NCBI GenBank assembly: GCA_029262575.1
Contig: JAJCZC010000020.1
Span: 1-64,000, forward strand
Length of the DNA stretch: 64,000 bases
Reading direction: 5' to 3'
Origin: Candidatus Babelota bacterium
Lineage (GTDB): Bacteria > Babelota > Babeliae > Babelales > Vermiphilaceae
A program made the translations under genes and the position numbers. The notes under the pieces are model-generated. The model did not search any database, was not told the origin of the DNA, and worked only from the letters and a program-made list of their open reading frames with translations. Shown piece by piece: positions 25,138 through 35,315 of this stretch. Position 1 is the stretch's first letter. The number at the start of each line of letters is the position of its first letter.

Positions 25138-25365
25138 TTATTCCTTGACCGGCATGACATTGGAAATATCAATAAACCGTTCTTCTTTTCTAATACCGGC
25201 AGTATCACCCTGTTTTTTCGCCTTAACGTGACGAGTTACAACAGCAACATCCTTAACCATAACTTTACCTTTTTTTGGTAAAATTGCAATTACAGTACCC
25301 TTTTTTCCGCGATCTTTTCCGATCAAAACATAGACCGAATCGCCTTTTTTGATACGTGATTTCAT
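25138..25365 (-). CDS. rplX: 50S ribosomal protein L24, short
   Basis: 75 residues, shorter than the usual ~100 but with the KOW motif intact: IKKGDSVYVLIGKDRGKKGTV, then the conserved loop near VVTRHVKAK. The C-terminal third of longer L24 proteins is reduced to FIDISNVMPVKE. It helps start 50S assembly. It lies eight bases after rplN. Confidence 0.93.
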   Translation of the reverse strand: MKSRIKKGDSVYVLIGKDRGKKGTVIAILPKKGKVMVKDVAVVTRHVKAKKQGDTAGIRKEERFIDISNVMPVKE

Positions 25366-25373
25366 AAAATTCC

Positions 25374-25739
25374 TTATACCACTTCAGGAGCTAAAGAGAT
25401 AATTTTATTATATCCACGTGCACGTAATTCACGTGCTATTGGACCGAAAATACGTGTAGCTACCGGTTCTTTCTCTTTTACAATTACCGCAGCATTATCT
25501 CCAAAACGAATATAACTGCCATCTTCGCGTCGCGTTTCCTTACGAGTACGAACAATTACGGCTGTTACCAGTTCACTTTTTTTGACTGTACCACCTGGAA
25601 TCGCTTTTTTTACTGTACATTTCACTTGGTCGCCAATACGTGCAAAACGTTTACGTGTACTACCAATAATATGAATGACCTGTAACGCCTTTGCGCCTGA
25701 GTTATCGGCAACCTCTAAATACGATTCTTTTTGAACCAT
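25374..25739 (-). CDS. rplN: 50S ribosomal protein L14
   Basis: 121 residues. It has [35 protein letters not shown] and the C-terminal [23 protein letters not shown], matching L14 along its whole length. It forms bridge B8 with the 30S subunit. Confidence 0.97.
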   Translation of the reverse strand: MVQKESYLEVADNSGAKALQVIHIIGSTRKRFARIGDQVKCTVKKAIPGGTVKKSELVTAVIVRTRKETRREDGSYIRFGDNAAVIVKEKEPVATRIFGPIARELRARGYNKIISLAPEVV

Positions 25740-25777
25740 GGTTTCTTTACCTTATACTTATATACTTTCAAGCTTAC

Positions 25778-26035
25778 TTAAGCATTGCTTAACACACGTG
25801 AAAGATACATACACTTAGTTTTTGAAACAGGCTTACCTTCATAAAACTCGACTTTATCGCCTAATTTAGCCTGTTCATTTTCATCATGAACTTTATATTT
25901 TTTTGATGAACGCATAATTTTGTGAAAACTAGAATCTTTATATGTTCTTGTTACTTTCACAACAACTGTTTTGTCCATTTTATCTGAAACAACTTCTCCA
26001 AAGAAAATTCGTTTCTTTTTTTCTTGTTCAGCCAT
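25778..26035 (-). CDS. rpsQ: 30S ribosomal protein S17
   Basis: 85 residues, OB fold. Key stretches are GEVVSDKMDKTVVVKVTRTYKD, YKVHDENEQAKLGDKVEFYEGKPVSKTK. It binds the 5' domain of 16S rRNA. It follows rpmC by 13 bases. Confidence 0.96.
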   Translation of the reverse strand: MAEQEKKKRIFFGEVVSDKMDKTVVVKVTRTYKDSSFHKIMRSSKKYKVHDENEQAKLGDKVEFYEGKPVSKTKCMYLSRVLSNA

Positions 26036-26048
26036 TAATTACCTTTTA

Positions 26049-26243
26049 CTATTTTTTGCGTAAAAAGGTCAAAATACGAGCAACATCTTTGCGCAATTTT
26101 TTAAACAAAGAATAATCTTTAATATGCGCAGTAGAAGCATTTAACCTTAAACTAAAAAGCTCGCGCCGAACATTTTCAAGCTTACCTTGTACTTCAGCAT
26201 CGCTCATCTGTTCTAACTCTTGCTTGAATTTATCAACTTTCAT
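26049..26243 (-). CDS. rpmC: 50S ribosomal protein L29
   Basis: 64 residues from the ATG at 26243, which overlaps the end of rplP by 11 bases. The helical pair with LENVRRELFSLRLNASTAHIKDYSLFKKLRKDVARILTFLRKK is the L29 pattern. It lies at the tunnel exit beside the SRP and trigger-factor docking site. Confidence 0.93.
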   Translation of the reverse strand: MKVDKFKQELEQMSDAEVQGKLENVRRELFSLRLNASTAHIKDYSLFKKLRKDVARILTFLRKK

Positions 26244-26655
26244 CGAAATCACTCTTTTTAACAAATCGCGTTTTCATAGGCAACTTATAAGAAGCTTGAC
26301 GCAACACTTTACGCGCCTCTTGTTCACCCAAACCCGAAACTTCACATATAATTCGCTCTCGCTTCACAACAGAAACCCACTTGTCAACCGGTCCTTTACC
26401 CTTACCCATTCGAGTTTCAGCCGGTTTCTTTGTAATTGGCTTGTCTGGGAAAACTCGTAAAAAAAGTTTTCCGATTTTTTTCAGTTTACGTGACATGGTT
26501 ACGCGCACAGCTTCAATTTGCTGGGCAGACAACCATCCTGGTTCAACCGCTTGCAAACCATATTCACCAAATGCAATTGATCGAGCACCTTTCGAACGTC
26601 CCTTCATGGTGCCACGTTGCACTTTTCTATATTTTGTTTTTTTTGGCATTAACAT
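26233..26655 (-). CDS. rplP: 50S ribosomal protein L16
   Basis: 140 residues. The start MLMPKKTKYRKVQRG aligns with the usual ML-P-K-x-T-K-x-R-K, so the first ATG is chosen over the one two codons later. The conserved IAFGEYGLQAVEPGWLSAQQIEA and RMGKGKG are present. It organises the A-site tRNA region of the large subunit. Confidence 0.97.
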   Translation of the reverse strand: MLMPKKTKYRKVQRGTMKGRSKGARSIAFGEYGLQAVEPGWLSAQQIEAVRVTMSRKLKKIGKLFLRVFPDKPITKKPAETRMGKGKGPVDKWVSVVKRERIICEVSGLGEQEARKVLRQASYKLPMKTRFVKKSDFDES

Positions 26656-26683
26656 GTTTAAAATCTTTCATTAAATAACAAAC

Positions 26684-27319
26684 TTAAGCGTGCTTATATT
26701 CGCCTCTACAAATCCAAACTTTAACACCAATAATGCCGTATGTAGTTTTTGCTTCTGCAAAACCATAATCAATATCGGCACGCAACGTATGTAAAGGAAC
26801 AGAACCTACACGAGTCCATTCAGATCGAGCAATTTCAGCACCATTTAAACGTCCTGCAACACAGATCTTAACACCCTGTGCACCTGCACGCATAGAAGAA
26901 GCTGCGGCACGTTTCATAACTTTTTTATAACTAGCACGTCGCTCAATTTGATCCGCAATCGCACGCGCAACAAGTTTAGCGTCTAATTCGGGTGTTTTAA
27001 TTTCTTGTACAGAAATTTCAACGCTCCCTTTATTAAGCATCTGAGACAATTTAGTACGCAAAGCATCAATCTCTTGCCCTTTTTTTCCAATCACAAATCC
27101 AGGGCGTGCTGAATGAATAATAATTTTAATATTATCACCAGCTTTTTCTATTTCAATTTTCGCTACTTCAGCTCTACTTAATGCATCTTTGACAAAACGA
27201 CGAATTTTGACATCTTCTAATGCCTTATCCCCGTAATCTCTCTTTTTTGCAAACCAACGCGAATCCCAATCTAGGTAAACGCCCAATCTATACCCTATCG
27301 GGTGAACCTTTTGTCCCAT
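26684..27319 (-). CDS. rpsC: 30S ribosomal protein S3
   Basis: 211 residues. The start MGQKVHPIGYRLG, the KH domain with IIIHSARPGFVIGKKGQEIDALR and the C-terminal GRLNGAEIARSEW ... GVKVWICRGE are all conserved. It forms part of the mRNA entry helicase site. It starts two bases after rplV. Confidence 0.97.
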   Translation of the reverse strand: MGQKVHPIGYRLGVYLDWDSRWFAKKRDYGDKALEDVKIRRFVKDALSRAEVAKIEIEKAGDNIKIIIHSARPGFVIGKKGQEIDALRTKLSQMLNKGSVEISVQEIKTPELDAKLVARAIADQIERRASYKKVMKRAAASSMRAGAQGVKICVAGRLNGAEIARSEWTRVGSVPLHTLRADIDYGFAEAKTTYGIIGVKVWICRGEYKHA

Positions 27320-27321
27320 AG

Positions 27322-27669
27322 TTAATCCTTTTTATCTTTCAGATTTTCAATGGCGACACTCATGTGACAAGAACGTCTACGATAGATTTTCGCCCGTCCC
27401 ATAGCACCTGGCTTAAAATAGCGGTACCTCGGACCTTCATCCACACGAATATCCTTAATTATCATTTCTTTTGCTTCAAGCCCTTCATGTTGTTTGGCAT
27501 TGGCAGCTGCTGATTTAAGCATCTTACTTATAGGAACAACACGTTTTATAGGGCAAGTAGCAAGCCAATCAAGTGCATATTGAACGTTTTTCCCACGAAT
27601 TACATCTACGTAAGAACGTAGCTTATAAGGTGAAAAACGAACATAACGTGCTTTTGATTCAAACTGCAT
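27322..27669 (-). CDS. rplV: 50S ribosomal protein L22
   Basis: 115 residues from the ATG at 27669 (AAGG site); an upstream in-frame ATG adds seven residues that do not resemble L22. The body ARYVRFSPYKLRSYVDVIRGK and the beta-hairpin end RYRYFKPGAMGRAKIYRRRSCHMSVAI are typical. The hairpin lines the exit tunnel. Confidence 0.95.
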   Translation of the reverse strand: MQFESKARYVRFSPYKLRSYVDVIRGKNVQYALDWLATCPIKRVVPISKMLKSAAANAKQHEGLEAKEMIIKDIRVDEGPRYRYFKPGAMGRAKIYRRRSCHMSVAIENLKDKKD

Positions 27670-27749
27670 TATATAACCTTGAAACCACAATAAACCTATT
27701 AATTATTATTTTACACAAATTGTACATTATCAGCAATAGCAAATCCAAA

Positions 27750-28028
27750 TTATTTTTGACCTGCTTTTCTTTGCCCACTATGCATTCTAAAAGTTCTAGT
27801 AGGTGCAAATTCACCTAAATAATGTCCAACCATATTTTCGGTTACAAAGACAGAGAGAAACTTGCGTCCATTATGAACCGCAAATGTAAGACCCACAAAA
27901 TCTGGAATAACCAAACTTCTACGTGACCATGTCTTTATAGCCTCACGCTTACCGCTTTCCTTAGCCTTTTGAACCTTTTTCATCAAAGATGGCTGAACGT
28001 AAGGTCCTTTTTTGGCAGATCTTGCCAT
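27750..28028 (-). CDS. rpsS: 30S ribosomal protein S19
   Basis: 92 residues. It contains [14 protein letters not shown], the central [22 protein letters not shown] and [19 protein letters not shown], the family signature. It contacts the tRNA A-site finger with S13. The 80-base gap to rplV is the largest inside the operon and holds nothing recognisable. Confidence 0.97.
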   Translation of the reverse strand: MARSAKKGPYVQPSLMKKVQKAKESGKREAIKTWSRRSLVIPDFVGLTFAVHNGRKFLSVFVTENMVGHYLGEFAPTRTFRMHSGQRKAGQK

Positions 28029-28051
28029 ATTATTGCCTCTTTATAAAAAGA

Positions 28052-28873
28052 TTATTTCTTTCTTCGTTTCAATATCAATGGATTCTTACGCTTACGCGTG
28101 CGTGTACCCTTACAACCTTTACCCCAAGGAGTTCGTGGATGCGATCCAGATTTTGAACGACCTTCACCACCACCATGAGGGTGATCAACAGGATTCATAG
28201 CCATACCTCGCACAGATGGACGAAAACCACGATGACGGGTTCGACCAGCTTTACCCCATGAAATATTTTTATACGCAGCGTTTCCTAAAGTACCTACAGT
28301 CGCCCAACAATCTAGTGGCACCATACGCATTTCACCAGAAGGCATTTTTAGCGTTGCATATTTATCTTTTTTTGCAACAAATTGTGCAGCGGTTCCAGCG
28401 CTACGAGCAATTTTTCCACCTGAACCGGGTGTTAACTCAATATTGTGTACAAAGAAACCTACTGGAATGTTTTTTAGTGGCAGCGCATTTCCCGTGCGAG
28501 CTTCTACCTGCTCACCGGACAAAATAACACTTCCAACTTTGACTCCTTCAGGAAGCAAAATATAGTGTTTTGCGCCATTTTTATATGAAACCAATCCAAT
28601 GCGAACATTACGATTTGGATCATATTCAACAGCAATAATCTTGCCTTCAACATTCCTTTCAGAACGTCTAAAATCAATCATTCGATAAAGCTTTGCTGCA
28701 CCTCCACCACGGTGACGTACAGTTATACGGCCGTACACGTTGCGTCCAGCTTTACGTTTCAAACCTTTTACCAAAGAACGCTCCGGACGCTTTTTAGTAA
28801 GATCATCAGAAGTCAAAAATGATTGAAAACGTAATGACGGATTTCTTGGCTTACGTAATCTAATTTTAGTCAT
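28052..28873 (-). CDS. rplB: 50S ribosomal protein L2
   Basis: 273 residues. It has GRNVYGRITVRHRGGGAAKLYR near the start and the C-terminal SVRGMAMNPVDHPHGGGEGRS with the His important for peptidyl transfer, then TPWGKGCKGTRTRKRK. The length is standard. It lies nine bases after rplW. Confidence 0.98.
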   Translation of the reverse strand: MTKIRLRKPRNPSLRFQSFLTSDDLTKKRPERSLVKGLKRKAGRNVYGRITVRHRGGGAAKLYRMIDFRRSERNVEGKIIAVEYDPNRNVRIGLVSYKNGAKHYILLPEGVKVGSVILSGEQVEARTGNALPLKNIPVGFFVHNIELTPGSGGKIARSAGTAAQFVAKKDKYATLKMPSGEMRMVPLDCWATVGTLGNAAYKNISWGKAGRTRHRGFRPSVRGMAMNPVDHPHGGGEGRSKSGSHPRTPWGKGCKGTRTRKRKNPLILKRRKK

Positions 28874-28882
28874 ATGTATAAC

Positions 28883-29230
28883 CTATCCTCTTGAATCCAC
28901 AGATGCTTTAGCCGTTTCTTTTGCGGGAAGCTCTGCACCTGCTTGCTCAAATAAATCTAAGGAATAACCTTCGGCCAAAGTAACGATAGCACGTTTTTCA
29001 TTTGGACGAGTAACCTTCTTACGGCGAACCATACGTGTTTTGCCTTTACGAACCTGTATTTTGACATCCTTAACTTTTACGTTAAAGAGCTTTTCAAGAG
29101 CTTCTGCAACAAGTTTTTTATTTGCATGTGGGTGCACTTTAAGAAATAATTTCTTAAGAAGCTTGTTTAACTTGTATGCTTTATCGGAAACAACAGGTCC
29201 CTTAATGATATCATAAATTGTTAAATCCAT
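28883..29230 (-). CDS. rplW: 50S ribosomal protein L23
   Basis: 115 residues. The start [14 protein letters not shown], the strand [17 protein letters not shown] and the typical [20 protein letters not shown] are present, plus an extra ~20-residue tail rich in Ala, Lys and Glu. L23 docks trigger factor and SRP at the tunnel exit. Its start overlaps the end of rplD by ten bases. Confidence 0.95.
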   Translation of the reverse strand: MDLTIYDIIKGPVVSDKAYKLNKLLKKLFLKVHPHANKKLVAEALEKLFNVKVKDVKIQVRKGKTRMVRRKKVTRPNEKRAIVTLAEGYSLDLFEQAGAELPAKETAKASVDSRG

Positions 29231-29865
29231 TTCGAAACCATTTCTTTAAAAGACTCAAAGTCTTTATTTAGGACAACCCAAGAATCAGCATTCATTACAT
29301 CAAATGCGTTAGCTTGGTCAAAAAATAAAACTTTCACCTGTGGTATGTTAGCAAAAGATGCATATGTCATAAAGTCATCCATTGGAATAAACATAATGAC
29401 TCTCTTACCGGACAAATCGGCACCTTTAAGCAAACGCGCTGCTTGTGCAGTACTTGGCTTATCGCCATTAATTTGCCAATCAAAGATAAACACTCTATCG
29501 TTTGACAAAAACTGATGCGCCAAATGTCCGAGAACCTGACGTTTCATTTTCTTTGATACCGTAAGTTTTCTTACACGCTTTTGAGGACCAAAAGTAACAC
29601 CTCCGCCACGCCACAATGGAGAACGCGCCGTACCTGCACGGGCCCGACCAGTTCCTTTTTGCTTCCAAGGTTTTTTGTTCGACATCTTAACATCAGAACG
29701 TCCCTTGGTTGCCAAAGTACCTTGTCGCCAGTTTTGCAGAAGCGCACGAATCCATTGCGAAACAGCGCCCGGAGAGGCCTTTAGATCTTCACGATCATAA
29801 CCTACTTCACTTGCTGCTAATGCACGGGGCAATGCTTGATTCTCTGTTTTTTCTTTCGTACTCAT
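29221..29865 (-). CDS. rplD: 50S ribosomal protein L4
   Basis: 214 residues. The tunnel loop with [46 protein letters not shown] is fully conserved, and the C-terminal Rossmann-like part follows. L4 lines the tunnel constriction and in some bacteria represses the S10 operon. A low-similarity N-terminal ~20 residues precede the usual start. Confidence 0.96.
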   Translation of the reverse strand: MSTKEKTENQALPRALAASEVGYDREDLKASPGAVSQWIRALLQNWRQGTLATKGRSDVKMSNKKPWKQKGTGRARAGTARSPLWRGGGVTFGPQKRVRKLTVSKKMKRQVLGHLAHQFLSNDRVFIFDWQINGDKPSTAQAARLLKGADLSGKRVIMFIPMDDFMTYASFANIPQVKVLFFDQANAFDVMNADSWVVLNKDFESFKEMVSKWI

Positions 29866-29876
29866 TGCTTATGTTC

Positions 29877-30500
29877 CTATGCTTTTTGAAGAAAAACCAA
29901 AGATCCTGCTTTTCCTGGAACAGAACCTTTAAGCAAGACAACATTCTCTTCGGGTTTGACGGTAATCACTTCTAAATTACGAATCACCTTTCTGTCATCA
30001 CCTAAATGTCCAGGCATTCTCTTACCTTTAGGTACACGTCCTTGTGAACGCATAAAACTAATACTCCCAGGACGTTTACCCATTTTAGAGCCATGACTTG
30101 CAGGCGGTCCACCAAATCCATAACGCTTAACTACGCCAGCAAAACCTCTTCCCTTTGATACACCATGTACATCTATCATGTCACCCTGTTGCATTAATTC
30201 GGGAAAAACAGCAGGTTTCCCTGCTTCTAGCTCTAACTCTTTTGGATCTTTACCTAGTTTTATCTCACGAATGAAACTAAAATATTTCTTTGGTTGTTTT
30301 ACCCAATCAAGCGAAAAAGTCGTTTCAAGATAACGAGGGCGAAGACACCCAACTTGAACGGCATTATAGCCATCTTTTTCAACATTGCGCGTATTGGTAA
30401 TATACCAACCAGCAGTATTAATAACGGTAACCGGCATAACTTTGTTTTGCGCAAACACTTGCGTCATACCAATTTTCTTACCCCATAGACCTTTCATCAT
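29877..30500 (-). CDS. rplC: 50S ribosomal protein L3
   Basis: 207 residues. The start LWGKKIGMTQVFAQNKVMPVTVI, the central DVHGVSKGRGFAGVVKRYGFGG and the loop ASHGSKMGKRPGSI near the peptidyl-transferase centre are conserved; the Gln residue that is methylated in E. coli lies outside what I can align with confidence. Confidence 0.97.
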   Translation of the reverse strand: MMKGLWGKKIGMTQVFAQNKVMPVTVINTAGWYITNTRNVEKDGYNAVQVGCLRPRYLETTFSLDWVKQPKKYFSFIREIKLGKDPKELELEAGKPAVFPELMQQGDMIDVHGVSKGRGFAGVVKRYGFGGPPASHGSKMGKRPGSISFMRSQGRVPKGKRMPGHLGDDRKVIRNLEVITVKPEENVVLLKGSVPGKAGSLVFLQKA

Positions 30501-30515
30501 GTATTACCTTTCGCG

Positions 30516-30821
30516 CTATTTAATCTCAACATCAACACCGGATGAGATATTTAACTTCATAAGCGCATCCATAGTTTGATCTGAAGGACTTAAAATATCT
30601 AACACGCGTTTGTGAGAAGTTAATTCAAATTGTTCTCGTGATGTTTTATTAACATGTGGAGAGCGCAGAACAGTAAAACAGCGTTGTCTATTAGGCAAAG
30701 GCACAGGCCCCATCAAACGGGAGCCTGTCCTTTTTACTGTCGAAACAATTTGCTTAACTGCTTTGTCGAGCAATTGATGATCAAATGATTTGAGGGTCAA
30801 ACGTATTTTTTGTTTTTTCAT
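30516..30821 (-). CDS. rpsJ: 30S ribosomal protein S10
   Basis: 101 residues. Markers are [22 protein letters not shown], the loop [35 protein letters not shown] and the end [15 protein letters not shown]. It is a 30S head protein and, as NusE, a transcription antitermination partner. It lies 14 bases after tuf, so str and S10 operons are fused here. Confidence 0.97.
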   Translation of the reverse strand: MKKQKIRLTLKSFDHQLLDKAVKQIVSTVKRTGSRLMGPVPLPNRQRCFTVLRSPHVNKTSREQFELTSHKRVLDILSPSDQTMDALMKLNISSGVDVEIK

Positions 30822-30835
30822 AATTAACCCAAAAA

Positions 30836-32026
30836 TTATTCAATAATTTCAGTTACTACACCAGAACCAACAGTTCTACCGCCTTCACGAATAGCAAAGC
30901 GCAAGTCTTTATCCATCGCAATAGGAGCAATAAGATCAACGATTAAGTCAACATTATCACCAGGCATAACCATTTCACGACCTTCTGGCAATGTTACAAT
31001 ACCAGTTACGTCAGTTGTTCTGAAGTAGAACTGTGGACGATATCCGCTAAAGAATGGACTGTGACGACCACCTTCATCTTTAGACATGATATATACCTTA
31101 GCTTTGAACTTCTTATGTGGAGTGATGGTGCCAGGTTTAGCTACAACCATGCCGCGTTCGACATCGTTTTTATCAATACCACGCAACAACAATCCGGCAT
31201 TATCACCAGCTTGACCTTCGTTTAATGTCTTCTTAAACATTTCAACACCGGTTACAACTGATTTTAATTTTTTACCTAGACCAATAATTTCAACTTCTTC
31301 ACCAACCTTGATGATACCTTGCTCGATACGACCTGTTGCAACGGTACCACGTCCTGAAATTGAAAACACACTTTCAATTGGCATCAAGAATGGTTTATCA
31401 ACATCACGTTTTGGCTCAGGGATGTATGAATCAACAGCTTCCATCAATCTATCGATTGCTGGTCCGCCAATCTCACTAGTATCACCTTCGAGTGATTTAA
31501 GAGCAGAACCCTTAACAATAGGTATATCGTCACCAGGGAAACCATACTTGCTCAACAACTCTCTTATTTCTTCTTCAACCATTTCGATCATGTCAGGATC
31601 ATCTACCATGTCTACTTTGTTCAAGAATACAACAAGAGCTGGAACGTTAACGTTTTTTGCCAAAACGATATGTTCACGAGTTTGAGGCATAGCACCATCA
31701 GCAGCCGATACTACTAAAATAGCTCCATCCATTTGGGCCGCACCAGTGATCATGTTTTTAACATAGTCTGCGTGACCAGGACAATCAACGTGCGCATAGT
31801 GACGATTTGGCGTTTCATATTCTACATGTGAAGTAGCGATGGTAATACCACGCGCTCTTTCTTCTGGTGCGTTATCGATTTCTTCAAAATTACGCGCATC
31901 AGCAAAACCTTTGCTTGCCTGATGCTTTGTGATCGCAGCGGTTAACGTTGTTTTACCATGGTCAACGTGACCAATAGTACCAACATTTACGTGCGGTTTT
32001 TTACGTTCAAAAACGTCTTTAGCCAT
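30836..32026 (-). CDS. tuf: Elongation factor Tu
   Basis: 396 residues. GTP-binding motifs are GHVDHGKTT (G1), the switch I region [25 protein letters not shown] (G3), NKVDMVDD (G4) and GSALK (G5); the three beta-barrel parts follow to VVTEIIE. It brings aminoacyl-tRNA to the ribosome. This is the only tuf copy in the window. Confidence 0.98.
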   Translation of the reverse strand: MAKDVFERKKPHVNVGTIGHVDHGKTTLTAAITKHQASKGFADARNFEEIDNAPEERARGITIATSHVEYETPNRHYAHVDCPGHADYVKNMITGAAQMDGAILVVSAADGAMPQTREHIVLAKNVNVPALVVFLNKVDMVDDPDMIEMVEEEIRELLSKYGFPGDDIPIVKGSALKSLEGDTSEIGGPAIDRLMEAVDSYIPEPKRDVDKPFLMPIESVFSISGRGTVATGRIEQGIIKVGEEVEIIGLGKKLKSVVTGVEMFKKTLNEGQAGDNAGLLLRGIDKNDVERGMVVAKPGTITPHKKFKAKVYIMSKDEGGRHSPFFSGYRPQFYFRTTDVTGIVTLPEGREMVMPGDNVDLIVDLIAPIAMDKDLRFAIREGGRTVGSGVVTEIIE

Positions 32027-32060
32027 TGTAATTACTCCGTATGGACAAATTATTAAACGT

Positions 32061-34127
32061 TTACTTTTTCTCTACAATTTCGTCTTGGACACTCTTTGGC
32101 ACTTCACGATAGCATTCAAATTCCATCGTATAAGTTGCACGGCCTTTGGTCATAGAACGCAACTCAGTTGCATAACCAAACATATTTCCGAGTGGAACTT
32201 CAGCAGTAATAACTTGTTTATCTGTTTGAGGATCCATTCCTAATATTCTGCCACGACGAGAGTTTAGGTCACCCATAACATCTCCCATATAATCTTCAGG
32301 TGTCTCTACAACCACTTTCATGATCGGCTCTAGAAGCACAGGAGATGCTTGCCTCATACCATTTTTAAATGCCATTGAGGCTGCTACTTTAAATGCTAAT
32401 TCAGAAGAGTCAACATCATGATATGAACCATCATATAGTGTAGCTTTAAAATCAACTGTTGGATAGCCGCCCAGAACACCTGTATTTAGTGACTCTTCAA
32501 TGCCTTTTTGCACAGGGGCAATAAACTCACGAGGTATAGAACCACCAGTAACTTTATTTTCAAACTCAAAGCCTTCACCACGCTCTTGTGGTGCAAATTT
32601 GATGTACACGTGACCATATTGTCCACGCCCACCAGATTGCTTAACATATTTGCCTTCAACATCGGCAAGCTTTTGAATTGTCTCTTTATAAGCAACTTGC
32701 AGTTTACCCTGAACAACTTCAACTTTATGTTCAGTGCGCAAGCGATCTACAACTACTTCTAAATGCAACTCACCCATTCCTCTAATAACGGTCTGTCCGG
32801 TTTCATCATCATAAGTAAATTGAAATGAAGGATCTTCCTGCATCATTTTTTTCAAAGATATGGCCATCTTTTCGTAATCAGCCTTATTTTTTGGCTCAAC
32901 AGAAGCTGAAATAACTGGCGTTGGAATTGAAATCGTTTCGAGCAATGCACCATCTTTTGAACCACACAAGGTATCCCCAGTGATAGCGTCTTTGATCCCT
33001 ACTACAGCTGCAATGTCACCCGCGCGGATGCAATCAACTTCTTCACGCTTATTAGAGTGCATTTTAACGATGCGACTTACGCGCTCTTTTGATCCAGTGC
33101 GAATATTAAAAACATATGAACCAGCTTTAAGTTCACCTGAATAAACACGGACGAAGTTCAATACCCCAACAAATGGGTCGGTCATAATTTTGAATACAAG
33201 ACCATAAAATTCAGCGCTTGGATCAGCTTTTATGTGCTCAATTTCACCAGCACGGACCAAAGTCCCCTCAACAGCCGGCACATCCAAAGGTGAAGGTAAA
33301 TAATCAATCACAGCATCCAAAAGAAGCTGTACACCTTTATTTTTAAATGCGGTACCACAAAAAGCTAATGCGACTTTAAGCTCTAAAACTCCCTTACGCA
33401 AAGCAGTCTTGATCTCTTCATCGCTAATATCTTCTTCATTAAGGTATTTTTCAGCCAAATCATCGTTAAAATCGGCAGCGGCTTCAACAATCTCATTTCT
33501 CATGGTTTCAACTTGCTCAGCGTATTCAGCCGGCACTTCCTGCCATTCAACATTGATGCCTTTATCACCAGAAAAAGTAGCCATCTTGCGCGTGACAAGA
33601 TCAATAATACCAGTAAAATTTTCTGCTTCACCAACTGGTAGTTGCATGGCTAGGGCATTACCACGCAATTTATCATTAACATCTTTAATAACTTTAAAAA
33701 AGTCACCGCCCGTACGATCCATTTTATTTGCAAAAACAATACGAGGGACGTTATAGCGATTTGCTTGACGCCAGACAGTTTCAGATTGTGGTTGCACACC
33801 ATCAACAGCAGAAAAAACTGCTACTACACCATCTAAAACACGTAAAGAACGCTCAACTTCAATGGTGAAATCAACGTGACCTGGGGTATCGATAATGTTA
33901 ACTTGATGATCTCTCCAAAAACAGGTGGTTGCGGCTGAAGTAATGGTGATACCACGCTTACGCTCTTGTTCCATCCAATCCATGACAGCTTCGCCCTCAT
34001 GAACCTCACCAATCTTGTGTGATATGCCGGTGTAAAAAAGCATGCGCTCGGTTACAGTTGTTTTACCTGCATCAATGTGAGCTGCAATCCCAATATTTCT
34101 GTATTTATCTAATGATAGCCTACTCAT
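32061..34127 (-). CDS. fusA: Elongation factor G
   Basis: 688 residues from the ATG at 34127 ([18 protein letters not shown] site), eight bases after rpsG; an in-frame ATG at 34142 would overlap rpsG. Motifs are [30 protein letters not shown] and NKMDRTGG, with domains II-V to the end. It drives translocation. It is the canonical type with no large deletions. Confidence 0.97.
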   Translation of the reverse strand: MSRLSLDKYRNIGIAAHIDAGKTTVTERMLFYTGISHKIGEVHEGEAVMDWMEQERKRGITITSAATTCFWRDHQVNIIDTPGHVDFTIEVERSLRVLDGVVAVFSAVDGVQPQSETVWRQANRYNVPRIVFANKMDRTGGDFFKVIKDVNDKLRGNALAMQLPVGEAENFTGIIDLVTRKMATFSGDKGINVEWQEVPAEYAEQVETMRNEIVEAAADFNDDLAEKYLNEEDISDEEIKTALRKGVLELKVALAFCGTAFKNKGVQLLLDAVIDYLPSPLDVPAVEGTLVRAGEIEHIKADPSAEFYGLVFKIMTDPFVGVLNFVRVYSGELKAGSYVFNIRTGSKERVSRIVKMHSNKREEVDCIRAGDIAAVVGIKDAITGDTLCGSKDGALLETISIPTPVISASVEPKNKADYEKMAISLKKMMQEDPSFQFTYDDETGQTVIRGMGELHLEVVVDRLRTEHKVEVVQGKLQVAYKETIQKLADVEGKYVKQSGGRGQYGHVYIKFAPQERGEGFEFENKVTGGSIPREFIAPVQKGIEESLNTGVLGGYPTVDFKATLYDGSYHDVDSSELAFKVAASMAFKNGMRQASPVLLEPIMKVVVETPEDYMGDVMGDLNSRRGRILGMDPQTDKQVITAEVPLGNMFGYATELRSMTKGRATYTMEFECYREVPKSVQDEIVEKK

Positions 34128-34135
34128 GTACCCAC

Positions 34136-34618
34136 CTACCATGCATAATGTGAAAAGGCACGATTAGCTTCGGCCATTCTGTGAACATCTGTTTTTTTCT
34201 TAATCGCTCCGCCACGACCTTCAAATGCATCCATTAATTCATGCGCTAAACGTAAGCTCATATTTTTATCTGAACGTGTGGCAGCAGATTGAATCAACCA
34301 GTTAAGTGCTAATGCACGCCCACGATCTGGAGAAACTTGCGTTGGAATTTGGTATACACTACCACCAACACGTCTTGGGCGGACCTGTACCGCAGGAATA
34401 AGCTGATGAAAAGCCTTATTAAAAAACTCAAGAGCCTTTTCGCGGTCTCCTTTATTCTTTTTGATTAATTCATCCATAGCACCATATACTATTGAACGCG
34501 CTATGCTTTTTTTTCCACGCTTCATAATAACATTAATAAATTTTTGAATAAGCTCAGAGCTGAACCGGGGATCAACCCCAATGTCACGCTTAAAACCTTT
34601 TCCTTTACGCCTAGGCAT
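34136..34618 (-). CDS. rpsG: 30S ribosomal protein S7
   Basis: 160 residues. The conserved [36 protein letters not shown] and [26 protein letters not shown] are present, as is the end [13 protein letters not shown]. It nucleates the 30S head. It follows rpsL by 19 bases. Confidence 0.97.
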   Translation of the reverse strand: MPRRKGKGFKRDIGVDPRFSSELIQKFINVIMKRGKKSIARSIVYGAMDELIKKNKGDREKALEFFNKAFHQLIPAVQVRPRRVGGSVYQIPTQVSPDRGRALALNWLIQSAATRSDKNMSLRLAHELMDAFEGRGGAIKKKTDVHRMAEANRAFSHYAW

Positions 34619-34637
34619 GTATCATTCCTTATATATT

Positions 34638-35015
34638 TTATGCAGCTTTCGGACGCTTAGTACCGTACAACGACCGTGATTGCTTTCTATTTTCAACACC
34701 AGTTGCATCAAGTGCGCCACGAACGATATGATACTTCACACCTGGCAAATCTTTAACTTTACCACCACGAACCAACACAACGGAGTGTTCTTGCAGATTG
34801 TGCCCTTCACCAGGTATATAAGCCGTAACCTCAATACCGGTAGAAAGCTTAACACGCGCAACCTTTCTCAATGCTGAGTTAGGTTTCTTTGGCGTAACCG
34901 TAAATACACGAGTACATACACCGCGAGCCTGAGGCGCATTTTTCAATGCAGGGCTTTTTGATTTAGACTTTGTGCGTTTTCTTCCAAAACGACAAAGCTG
35001 ATTTATCGTTGGCAT
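34638..35015 (-). CDS. rpsL: 30S ribosomal protein S12
   Basis: 125 residues, first gene of the superoperon. The decoding-centre loops [11 protein letters not shown] and [14 protein letters not shown] both carry the Lys residues of the streptomycin-sensitive form. The ATG has an AGGA site. Confidence 0.98.
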   Translation of the reverse strand: MPTINQLCRFGRKRTKSKSKSPALKNAPQARGVCTRVFTVTPKKPNSALRKVARVKLSTGIEVTAYIPGEGHNLQEHSVVLVRGGKVKDLPGVKYHIVRGALDATGVENRKQSRSLYGTKRPKAA

Positions 35016-35097
35016 ATTATAATGTCCTGTTTAAAAATAAAGATATTTTGCAAATTCAATCCCCTTGGGGGCGATCAATCTAGTTAGACCTACTAGT

Positions 35098-35125
35098 ATT
35101 TTACCCTTTTTGCGATTTTTTTCAA
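35098..35125 (-). promoter_or_regulatory. Promoter of the ribosomal superoperon
   Basis: On the minus strand TTGAAA (35120-35125) and TAAAAT (35098-35103) are 16 bases apart, each matching the sigma-70 consensus at five of six positions. The start of rpsL is about 83 bases downstream. It is the only good promoter in the 300-base gene-free stretch 35016-35315. The rest of that stretch holds the rseP leader (strong AAGGAG site at 35303) and T-rich sequence without a recognisable RNA. Confidence 0.7.
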
Positions 35126-35315
35126 GAAAAAATTACTATATGAGACCCTTTTGGGCTTATTAATCCATTTTTTAGCTTTTTTTCTAACTTTTGGCCTCAT
35201 TTATCTGTTTGGCCTATTGTGCCGTTTTGTTGGACGAGCCATCTATTTAATGCTAACTTTAGAGGCATAGTTTCTATTATTAACCTAAAAAAAATATTTT
35301 TCAAGGAGATCTCAT

